Positions 46,739 through 53,044 of a stretch of DNA of 53,626 nucleotides are shown piece after piece. The DNA lies in IMG/VR virus record IMGVR_UViG_3300030117_006365, positions 1 through 53,626 of that record; one strand, given 5' to 3'. The position numbers and the translations under genes were made by a program. Positions within the stretch are counted from its first letter, which is position 1; each line of letters opens with the position of its first letter. The notes below the pieces were generated by a model. That model had not been told where the DNA came from and did not search any database. It saw nothing but the letters and a program-made list of their open reading frames with translations. This DNA is from a virus.

Positions 46739-47172
46739 AATGGATAGGTAGAGAGTATTGGCATTATGACGTAAAGACTTACTATTGGGAGTCAAGTGAC
46801 ACAGATGCTGTTTGGATACCACTAGGTGGAGGAGTTGTAGAAGGGGAAACAACTAACCCTTCATTAACTTACGCTAAAGAATACTTTATGGCCCCATATG
46901 ATGGTAGTATTGTGTTGATAAATGTAGCAGCCGGTGGAAGCAGTACTGGTAACGTAGCTTTTACTTATCATAAAAATGCTAGCTCTGGAGCGGTGGGTAC
47001 AACCCATACAACTGGAAACTTTGGAGGCGCAGGTGGTGGTTCATTAAGTACCATTGGAGAAGTTAATGACTGGACATTTGAAAAATATGACAAAATATTT
47101 ATAAAAGCAAATCCAAGTGCAGTTAAGTTTTACTATAATTGTACGGTGGTATATAGATACATAATAACATAA
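46735..47172 (+). CDS. putative virion/tail-tip protein
   Basis: This 145-aa protein is aromatic and Gly-rich with beta strands (MKWIGREYWHYDVKTYYWES; FTYHKNASSGAVGTTHTTGN; DKIFIKANPSAVKFYYNC). No signal peptide. It starts inside the stop of the micro-ORF (ATGA). The composition is like a small fibre or tip protein with a C-terminal strand-rich head. Function unknown. Confidence 0.5.
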   Translation: MKWIGREYWHYDVKTYYWESSDTDAVWIPLGGGVVEGETTNPSLTYAKEYFMAPYDGSIVLINVAAGGSSTGNVAFTYHKNASSGAVGTTHTTGNFGGAGGGSLSTIGEVNDWTFEKYDKIFIKANPSAVKFYYNCTVVYRYIIT

Positions 47173-47173
47173 T

Positions 47174-47560
47174 ATGGCTTTAACAGGTAAAAAATATACT
47201 AGAGTATTCTCTACTGGTGGTAGTGACTCTGATAACGTATCAACTGATTTAAAAGATAAGTTTAAGGCAGATTTTGATAACAACGATTATCTTAATCTCC
47301 CAAACATGAATGCTACATTGTCTCCAGTTTTACATATACTACAACAACTAACAGAGGAGTTGGATTATCTCAGAACTGAGATATCTTCTAATAAAGACCA
47401 TAAGATAACTGTAGGTTCTAACACAACATTATCGTTTGGGGAGATGACAGAAACATTGGTTAAAGGTAAACCAGCTTACAGTATAGTATTAACAGTAACA
47501 AGAGATTTTGGTGGCAAAACTGGTGTGGTAACTAAAACATCAACTATAACACTAACATGA
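47174..47560 (+). CDS. hypothetical protein, structural block
   Basis: This 128-aa protein has an N-terminal acidic/basic segment (VSTDLKDKFKADFDNNDYLN), a predicted helix (LSPVLHILQQLTEELDYLRT) and a strand-rich C-terminal half (NTTLSFGEMTETLVKGKPAY; YSIVLTVTRDFGGKT). The helix plus beta layout would suit a small trimeric virion protein. It lies one base after the preceding gene. No family recognised. Confidence 0.5.
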   Translation: MALTGKKYTRVFSTGGSDSDNVSTDLKDKFKADFDNNDYLNLPNMNATLSPVLHILQQLTEELDYLRTEISSNKDHKITVGSNTTLSFGEMTETLVKGKPAYSIVLTVTRDFGGKTGVVTKTSTITLT

Positions 47561-47561
47561 T

Positions 47562-47885
47562 ATGGCTATTTATAAAAACATAACATCAAACACTGAAACA
47601 CCTTTAATAGCTAAGATAACGTCAGCCGGGTCTATAGCTAAAGGAACTAAAGTGGCTAATCCTGGTTCTATAAAATCTATAGCTATAGCTAATTCTCACG
47701 CGACAACAAACACCTTGGTTAATTTATATTTATCAGAAGGTGTTACAGATTACCAAATAATACAAACTGTTATACCAGCACAAACAACTTTAATATTAGA
47801 TCACAACGTGGCCTTTGATGCTACTAAATATACACTTAATTTTAAAGCTAGTGCTACATGTGAGATAACCGTAATAATTAAATAA
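47562..47885 (+). CDS. small beta-rich virion-like protein
   Basis: This 107-aa protein has many Ala, Thr, Ile and Val residues in strand patterns (SIKSIAIANSHATTNTLVNL; VIPAQTTLILDHNVAFDATK; ASATCEITVIIK). This is typical of small fibre-associated or decoration proteins in marine phages. It ends immediately before the DUF5675-like gene (TAA followed directly by ATG), implying coupling. Confidence 0.5.
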   Translation: MAIYKNITSNTETPLIAKITSAGSIAKGTKVANPGSIKSIAIANSHATTNTLVNLYLSEGVTDYQIIQTVIPAQTTLILDHNVAFDATKYTLNFKASATCEITVIIK

Positions 47886-48377
47886 ATGGAATTAGAAGTA
47901 ATTAGAATAAGTAGTGGCACTGATAGTACAAATGGTATATTATTAGAGACAATACAACAAGGTAATGAAATAGATGGAATTTTTAAACAAAAAAAATTTC
48001 TAGCATACACACTAGAAGATGAATATAGAAGTGAAAAAGTATTTGGGGAAACAAGGATACCGGATGGTAGGTATAGGCTGGGCCTTAGAAAGGTTGGCGG
48101 ATATCATGCGAAATATTCTAAGCGCTTTCCTCATATTCACGTTGGGATGCTCCACGTGCTTGACGTTCCTGGTTTTGAGTATATACTTATTCATTGTGGA
48201 AATACTGACGAACATACAGCGGGCTGCTTACTCGTCGGAGATTCCCAAGAAAACAATCAAATCACGAAGGACGGTTTTATAGGTAAATCCACTCAAGCAT
48301 ATAAAAGAATTTATCCACGGATAGCAGAAGCTATTGATTGTGGAGAGGAAGTAACAATAACATATAAAACAATATAA
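47886..48377 (+). CDS. DUF5675-like protein, putative lysis enzyme
   Basis: This 163-aa protein has the order FLAYTLEDEYR, FGETRIPDGRYRLGLRK, FPHIHVGMLHVLDVPGFEYI, ILIHCGNTDEHTAGCLLVGD and GKSTQAYKRIYPRI. This matches DUF5675, found in phage lysis regions. The H-C-G-N...GC run resembles the H...GC signature of L,D-transpeptidase-like enzymes, so it may act on peptidoglycan. By eye, the gene from about 48040 is more G/C-rich than its neighbours, perhaps from exchange. The substrate has not been shown. Confidence 0.65.
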   Translation: MELEVIRISSGTDSTNGILLETIQQGNEIDGIFKQKKFLAYTLEDEYRSEKVFGETRIPDGRYRLGLRKVGGYHAKYSKRFPHIHVGMLHVLDVPGFEYILIHCGNTDEHTAGCLLVGDSQENNQITKDGFIGKSTQAYKRIYPRIAEAIDCGEEVTITYKTI

Positions 48378-48378
48378 T

Positions 48379-48732
48379 ATGAGTTTTAAGTTAAGTGATA
48401 AACAAATGCAAATGCTTATTGAAACACAAACAGCACCACCATCTACTGGTGATTTGTTTCTATGGGGGTATGTAGATCGTAAGGAGAAGAAAGCTAAAAA
48501 GAAAAAAGATAAAGCTGCTGATCTTAGACAGAGAGCTAACGAAGCTGAAGCCGCTGGGAGGTGGCGTAAAGCTCAAAGACTCAGAAAGAGAGCGGAAAGA
48601 AAATCTGCTAAAGGACAAAAAAAGCAAGACCAAGCTAGCAAGATGAAATCAAGACCAGATTATTGGTTGAGAAGAGGTGAGAGCGCTGGAGGAAGTGGTG
48701 GTGGATATGGAGATGATTTTACTAGTGTTTAA
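48379..48732 (+). CDS. small basic protein with MSFK start
   Basis: This 117-aa protein begins MSFKLSDKQMQML, similar to the M-x-[FY]-K leader but without an SPxK. Residues ~38-90 are extremely basic helix (KKAKKKKDKAADLRQRANEA; RKAQRLRKRAERKSAKGQKK), then a Gly/Ser-rich end. It could bind nucleic acid or be an internal head protein. No family recognised. Confidence 0.5.
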   Translation: MSFKLSDKQMQMLIETQTAPPSTGDLFLWGYVDRKEKKAKKKKDKAADLRQRANEAEAAGRWRKAQRLRKRAERKSAKGQKKQDQASKMKSRPDYWLRRGESAGGSGGGYGDDFTSV

Positions 48733-48747
48733 AATAAATAATTAATT

Positions 48748-49029
48748 ATGAGATCAAGAAAACAAATGACACCTGGCATGAAGAAGTGTAAGGATAAATA
48801 TGGTTCACCGTACAAAGCTGCAGACGCTAACTTAGTTAAGGGGGCTTCTGAAGTTGCTCAAGGTAATATGAATGCGGCGGTTAATCAAAAGACAACAACG
48901 GAAAAACTAGCTGATATAGGGCAACAACAAGTTAATAAATACATGGGAGACGACGCTATCGATTTTGGTAGTTATGGTTACACGTCTAATCAACAGATAC
49001 AAGAAAACAACGAAGCTGCAAGCGTATGA
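48748..49029 (+). CDS. small virion-like protein with RKQMTPG...SPYK leader
   Basis: This 93-aa protein starts MRSRKQMTPGMKKCKDKYGS, followed by PYKAADANLVKGASEVA. RKQMTPG is repeated in the 51797 product, and the SPYK block matches that of the 35454 product. The rest is Gln/Asn-rich helix. The stop overlaps the next start by four bases (ATGA). Its small size and the leader suggest a carrier of a common tag rather than an enzyme. Confidence 0.55.
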   Translation: MRSRKQMTPGMKKCKDKYGSPYKAADANLVKGASEVAQGNMNAAVNQKTTTEKLADIGQQQVNKYMGDDAIDFGSYGYTSNQQIQENNEAASV

Positions 49030-50075
49030 GACTTTTAATATTATTATTGTTTGTTTGCACTATAGGTAGTGCTCAAATAAAAGACTTCTTTAAATACTCA
49101 ACATTCTACACTTCCATGACAATGGGTACATCTTTCACTGAGGAAGAAGATTATGTTGCTATAGATAAAGGTTATGAAGATGTTACCTGGGTTAATCCAT
49201 ATGATTATAACTTAACAATCGGTTTGAGAAAAATTGCTCGTATGGATTATGAGTACAAGGTTAAAACGTGGTATTACGGAACTGAAGATGGAGTTAGTGA
49301 CAACGTTACTATTGGTAATGCTATTGGATGGGAATATCTTTTAAACTATTCTTTTATACGTGAGCGTGGGGAAAAGTTTAATAATCAAAATCTTTGGTTA
49401 AGATATTTGGGTAATAGCTGCGTAACAAAACTACAGTATACGGATAACCAAAGAGTTAATTTAAGATTTGGGTCATTTGATACTAGATTTAGATTAACAA
49501 AAGGTAATTGGGATTTCACTGTTGGTGCGGTAGCTAGAATACACCCTGTTTATGGGGTAACTCCAATAGATGATTTCTGGGTACCAGGAGAAAACACGTT
49601 CCAGGATTTAGCGGAAGACTTTGGTTATGCCGCAGAACCTTGGATGCAGGGATTTTATATCGACCAGAATTGGTACGATGTTAGTGGTGGAGATTCCGTA
49701 CTTATCGCTACCTCAAACGACGAGTTTTTCCACCACTATTTCGGAGACGCAGTTGCTAGGTTTAATGAGAGGGAATTAGAGAAGTTGGGATTACAAAGAG
49801 AATTAAGCGCTGTTATTGGTTTAGCTTACTACAAGTACACTCCTAAAATGTGGTTACACGTTTGGGCTAATTGCTTACCATTACACTATGGGTTAGATGA
49901 ATATTCATTTGAATACGGAAAAGAAAAATATGACAACATAGAATGGGATGCTGGTATTGTTTTTGGTTCTAGAATAACAAAATCTTTAGGAATGTTTGTA
50001 GAAGGAACTCACATGAAGTACTGGGAAAAACCAGTATATGAAGTGAAGTTTGGTTTTAACTATTTAATACTTTAA
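49026..50075 (+). CDS. exported outer-membrane beta-barrel-like protein
   Basis: This 349-aa protein has a signal peptide MRLLILLLFVCTIGSA with likely cleavage before Gln17, as in many Bacteroidota envelope proteins. The mature part is rich in aromatic-flanked beta strands (YNLTIGLRKIARMDYEYKVK; QRVNLRFGSFDTRFRLTKGN; VYEVKFGFNYLIL pattern) and ends in an aromatic/hydrophobic strand, as in outer-membrane barrels. It is probably placed in the host envelope late in infection, for superinfection exclusion, lysis or release. The family recurs in marine Bacteroidota-type phages as far as I recognise. A virion role cannot be excluded. Confidence 0.65.
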   Translation: MRLLILLLFVCTIGSAQIKDFFKYSTFYTSMTMGTSFTEEEDYVAIDKGYEDVTWVNPYDYNLTIGLRKIARMDYEYKVKTWYYGTEDGVSDNVTIGNAIGWEYLLNYSFIRERGEKFNNQNLWLRYLGNSCVTKLQYTDNQRVNLRFGSFDTRFRLTKGNWDFTVGAVARIHPVYGVTPIDDFWVPGENTFQDLAEDFGYAAEPWMQGFYIDQNWYDVSGGDSVLIATSNDEFFHHYFGDAVARFNERELEKLGLQRELSAVIGLAYYKYTPKMWLHVWANCLPLHYGLDEYSFEYGKEKYDNIEWDAGIVFGSRITKSLGMFVEGTHMKYWEKPVYEVKFGFNYLIL

Positions 50076-50077
50076 TT

Positions 50078-50269
50078 ATGGCGTTTAAAATGAAAAGACC
50101 TCCATATAAGGAACACTCTAAATTTGCTCCGTTTTCGGACGAACATAAATACGGTGGGGACGATGACACGGATGGGCCTTATGGCATGCATCCATCAGAC
50201 TGGAAGAGTCCAGAAAGAATAGAAAGAGAAAAAGCAGAAAAAGAAAATAAAAAAGAAGATAATGAATAA
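50078..50269 (+). CDS. small leader-type protein (63 aa)
   Basis: This 63-aa charged protein starts MAFKMKRPPYKEHSKFAPFS, the M-A-[FY]-K-M-[KR] leader with PPYK in place of SPYK. The rest is acidic and Lys-rich without hydrophobic segments. It overlaps the T9SS-like protein gene by eight bases. It is nearly all leader, which argues that the leader itself has a job. Confidence 0.5.
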   Translation: MAFKMKRPPYKEHSKFAPFSDEHKYGGDDDTDGPYGMHPSDWKSPERIEREKAEKENKKEDNE

Positions 50270-51056
50270 ATATATATTAATACTATTTGCGTTTATTGGC
50301 TCGTTCGCTAATGCGCAAGGATATGACTTTCAACAATTGTGTTTAGATTGTGTAGAGCAAAATGGTTTTTATTGTGGAGATGATCCAGCAAACTGGACAC
50401 AATACTCACCTAACGGTTGTGTACCTAACGGTGCTGGTGGATTAGAATATTTAAATGACGGTTGGGAAGACTGTGTAGATGGTAGTGATGAGAATGGAGC
50501 AGTACCAACACCAGCTGAAGAGTGTGGACCCGTTAATCCACCTGATGGTTGTGATACTGTCTACGTTGATGTTCCAATTGTAGAAATAGATACAGTAGAA
50601 GTTGAAGTTCCATTTTATATATATGAAACCGAATTTATATTTGACACAATTATTGAAACAGAATACATCACAAACATCGTTATAGACACGTTTGAGATTG
50701 AAACATTTGTTCCGGAATACATTTATATAACTGATACAGTTTTTGTTTACGAGGATGTGTTAGACACATTATTCGTTGATGTTATTGAATACGTTGAAGT
50801 TGTTGTTTATGATACTGTCGTGGAAACACAAACAGAATATATTGAGATTTTCGTTGTTGACACCGTTGTAGAGTATGTAGAAGTAATAAACACTGAGTAT
50901 ATCGATTGTGACTCTGGTTTACCTTGTAATTCTGGAATACAAGAGGTTATAGATAAATCACTTCAAAACTCTGTAATATATAATCTACAGGGACAAGCGA
51001 TATTAACAAGAGAAGGATTATACATAGAGAACGGTAAAATTTATTATAAAAAATAA
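50262..51056 (+). CDS. secreted protein with LDLa-like module, DT repeats and T9SS-like C-terminal tail
   Basis: This 264-aa protein has a signal peptide MNKYILILFAFIGSFANA with cleavage before Gln19. A Cys-rich N-terminal region includes GWEDCVDGSDENG, like the calcium-binding end of LDL-receptor class A modules. Residues ~97-220 are a run of imperfect Val/Ile/Thr/Glu repeats anchored by D-T (VDTVEVEV, FDTIIETEY, YDTVVETQTEY, VDTVVEYVEV). The end, VIYNLQGQAILTREGLYIE followed by NGKIYYKK, resembles a type A sorting domain of the type IX secretion system (G-x-Y and terminal Lys). It would be carried to the host surface or exterior. Confidence 0.6.
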   Translation: MNKYILILFAFIGSFANAQGYDFQQLCLDCVEQNGFYCGDDPANWTQYSPNGCVPNGAGGLEYLNDGWEDCVDGSDENGAVPTPAEECGPVNPPDGCDTVYVDVPIVEIDTVEVEVPFYIYETEFIFDTIIETEYITNIVIDTFEIETFVPEYIYITDTVFVYEDVLDTLFVDVIEYVEVVVYDTVVETQTEYIEIFVVDTVVEYVEVINTEYIDCDSGLPCNSGIQEVIDKSLQNSVIYNLQGQAILTREGLYIENGKIYYKK

Positions 51057-51400
51057 TGGCTAAAGAATTATCAGAAGATAGCAAGTTTCAAATAAGTGTT
51101 AAAACATTGATAGCTATAGTGATGGCTGTTGTTACAGTCGTTTCAGCTTATTTTGGTTTAATGGCAACAATCAACTCTAAGTTTTCAGAACTTGAAGTTA
51201 AGGTTAATGAAGCATTGGAACTACCAAAACCAGGTACTGGTACATATACTATAGACATGGGCGATCCAGCTGCTACCAACACGTGGCCTCCAACTAGAAT
51301 GGAGTTTAACATGAAAGATCAAATGGCTCGTAATAAAATCGATGCAGTAATAAAGGAGATGGATGAGATAAAAGAAGATATAAAATATTTAAGAAAATGA
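51056..51400 (+). CDS. membrane-anchored holin/spanin-like protein
   Basis: This 114-aa protein has one N-terminal transmembrane helix (LIAIVMAVVTVVSAYFGLMA, about residues 18-37) after a short charged segment. A periplasm- or cytoplasm-facing region with a PKPG turn follows, and a C-terminal charged coiled coil (DAVIKEMDEIKEDIKYLRK). Such proteins in lysis cassettes serve as holins or inner-membrane spanin partners. It starts inside the stop of the previous gene (TAATG) and overlaps the next by four bases. Confidence 0.55.
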   Translation: MAKELSEDSKFQISVKTLIAIVMAVVTVVSAYFGLMATINSKFSELEVKVNEALELPKPGTGTYTIDMGDPAATNTWPPTRMEFNMKDQMARNKIDAVIKEMDEIKEDIKYLRK

Positions 51401-51795
51401 TGAAACAAATAGACATTTCAAACTACCTTTATATATTACTAATGCTACTAGCCTTTGGTTGTGGTACTGTTATGGGTCAAGATTTTATCAATGGAGATTT
51501 TGATGAGAAGATAGCTAAAGATATTGTTGCTGTAGAGTTTTGGGCTGATTGGAATTCTGCTAATCAATTCAACGATTTAGTTAAATTAAAAGAGTGTGAG
51601 AAGTATAGATTAGATATAATGGCTAAAGCTGATATACAAGCTGAATATAATATAACAGGTATTCCAACTGTTATTATATTTGATAACGGAATAGAGAAAG
51701 CTAGGTTTAATCCTAATATAATGTTTAAATTAGATGCTTGTAAAAAAACAGTGCAACATTCTGTTGACACAATTAAACTAAGTAAATTTCAGTAA
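51397..51795 (+). CDS. exported thioredoxin-fold protein lacking CxxC
   Basis: This 132-aa protein has a hydrophobic signal (YLYILLMLLAFGCGTVMG) with likely cleavage before Gln28. The mature part follows a thioredoxin pattern: AVEFWADWNSANQF where W-C-x-x-C would be, then KADIQAEYNITGIPTVIIFD with the cis-Pro loop. The two active-site Cys are replaced by Asn53 and Asn56, so it is probably not an oxidoreductase. It may be a binding or envelope-stress protein. It follows the membrane protein gene by a four-base overlap. Confidence 0.65.
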   Translation: MMKQIDISNYLYILLMLLAFGCGTVMGQDFINGDFDEKIAKDIVAVEFWADWNSANQFNDLVKLKECEKYRLDIMAKADIQAEYNITGIPTVIIFDNGIEKARFNPNIMFKLDACKKTVQHSVDTIKLSKFQ

Positions 51796-51796
51796 T

Positions 51797-52015
51797 ATGA
51801 ATTATAGGAAGCAAATGACACCTGGGTTAAAAAAATTAAAAGATGATAGCCCTTTCAAAAACCCACAAAGTGGATTTGGAATGTGGAATCAAGAGAGAAA
51901 ATTAAGAAGACAGGATAGAGTTAGAGACAGAAGAATAGCAAAAGGTAAATTAAGTGTCGACCCAGGTATGCCTCATTTGGGTTATCAAAAAACACCTAGA
52001 GGAGGTTGGGATTAA
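51797..52015 (+). CDS. small leader-type basic protein (72 aa)
   Basis: This 72-aa protein starts MNYRKQMTPGLKKLKDDSPF followed by KNP. The RKQMTPG and SPFK motifs are shared with the 48748 product. The rest is Arg/Lys-rich helix (ERKLRRQDRVRDRRIAKG) with a Gly/Pro end. It could bind DNA or package in the head. No family recognised. Confidence 0.5.
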   Translation: MNYRKQMTPGLKKLKDDSPFKNPQSGFGMWNQERKLRRQDRVRDRRIAKGKLSVDPGMPHLGYQKTPRGGWD

Positions 52016-52026
52016 AATAAATTATT

Positions 52027-52815
52027 ATGGCTTATAAAATGAGAAGGGGTAATAGACCGGCTTTTAAGTCGCTTGGAAGTACACCATATAAAGCAGAAGA
52101 ATATCACGAATCAGAACCAACTGAGGTTGTAGAGCCAGATCCAGTTGAGACGCCGGAGCCTGTAGAAGTTGAAACAAACGAACCAACTGAAGATTTTAAC
52201 ATGATGGATAATCCTCCACCAGAAGACAACCAAGATCAAAATGTGCCAGAACCACCTCCAGAAGAAGATCGTATTGAAAACGAAGATGACACAGAGGAGG
52301 TTGTTGAAGAAAAAGAAGAAAAAGAATATGATGATCCAGAATTACAAAAGCTAGCTGATGACGCGAAAGCGTTTGAAGAGGAAGCTTTAAAAGCAGAAGA
52401 AGAAGGTAGTTTGTATCAGGATTTATCACCAGAAGAACAGGCTGCGATTGATGCTAATATGGAAAAATTTGCAACTTGGCCACCTAAGTTTGAAAATCAA
52501 GCAGAAGCTAATGCACATGGTTTTTATATAGACGGTAGTGGTAATGTGTGGCCAGACTCTGCAAAAGGCACCGCCAAGTACGACCCAACAAGTTTAATAC
52601 CAACAGGTGCTGCTTTTAATGCGTTTAAAGGTGGTATAAAATTATTAGGTAAAGGTGGGCAATGGTTAGCTAGAACGTTAAAACCAGCGAAAACTATTGC
52701 AAAAGTTAAAACAAAATTAGATAAATTTAAAGACAAAGATGGAAAATATCCACCAGGATATGATCCATTTCCATATAACACAAACGTTCAAGCTCAATAT
52801 GAGGATGAAAAATAA
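52027..52815 (+). CDS. putative internal virion protein with TPYK leader and amphipathic C-terminus
   Basis: This 262-aa protein starts MAYKMRRGNRPAFKSLGSTP, followed by YK. The leader parallels the one at 31029. A Pro/Glu-rich acidic stretch follows (ETPEPVEVETNEP), then poly-acid coiled coil, and a C-terminal basic/glycine amphipathic part (GGIKLLGKGGQWLARTLKPA). This is the same three-part plan as the 1248 product. It is the last plus-strand gene before the convergent terminator. Function inferred only. Confidence 0.55.
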   Translation: MAYKMRRGNRPAFKSLGSTPYKAEEYHESEPTEVVEPDPVETPEPVEVETNEPTEDFNMMDNPPPEDNQDQNVPEPPPEEDRIENEDDTEEVVEEKEEKEYDDPELQKLADDAKAFEEEALKAEEEGSLYQDLSPEEQAAIDANMEKFATWPPKFENQAEANAHGFYIDGSGNVWPDSAKGTAKYDPTSLIPTGAAFNAFKGGIKLLGKGGQWLARTLKPAKTIAKVKTKLDKFKDKDGKYPPGYDPFPYNTNVQAQYEDEK

Positions 52816-52818
52816 AAA

Positions 52819-52840
52819 AAAGGGAGCCGAAGCTCCCTTT
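52819..52840. terminator. bidirectional terminator between convergent genes
   Basis: AAAGGGAGC (52819-52827) pairs perfectly with GCTCCCTTT (52832-52840) around a CGAA loop. An A run lies on the left and T-rich DNA on the right. It separates plus-strand structural genes from the minus-strand unit and could stop transcripts from both sides. Confidence 0.9.
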
Positions 52841-52846
52841 ATTGTT

Positions 52847-53026
52847 TTAACTATTTTTAATAGCTTGAATTTGTTTTCTCACATTCTGAGCAGCCTCCTT
52901 AATTGTTTGCATACTCTTCCTAGCTCTAGTTCCGGCTGATTTATTTCCACCCATAAACTTTTCTATTTCTTCATGTGCGCTGTGCATTTCATCTTGCATA
53001 ACGTCTAATAATTCTTCTAAATTCAT
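52847..53026 (-). CDS. histone H1/Hc1-like small DNA-binding protein (59 aa)
   Basis: A 59-codon frame on the minus strand encodes an acidic first half (MNLEELLDVMQDEMHSAHEE) and a basic second half with GGNKSAGTRARKSMQTIKEA. GNK-x-AGTRARK is characteristic of small bacterial histone H1-like (Hc1 family) proteins common in flavobacteria. It would bind or compact DNA. It lies 18 bases after the ribonucleotide reductase in the same minus-strand unit and has an AT-rich leader. It is not in the virion block, so it may be an early/replication-stage host or phage nucleoid factor. Confidence 0.7.
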   Translation of the reverse strand: MNLEELLDVMQDEMHSAHEEIEKFMGGNKSAGTRARKSMQTIKEAAQNVRKQIQAIKNS

Positions 53027-53044
53027 ATTTTAAATTTTATTAAA

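Noticed and set aside
51397-51475. Lipoprotein signal (LAFGC) in the thioredoxin-like protein
   Set aside because: The residues before Cys22 do not form a good lipobox, and a normal cleavage site before Gln28 fits better.
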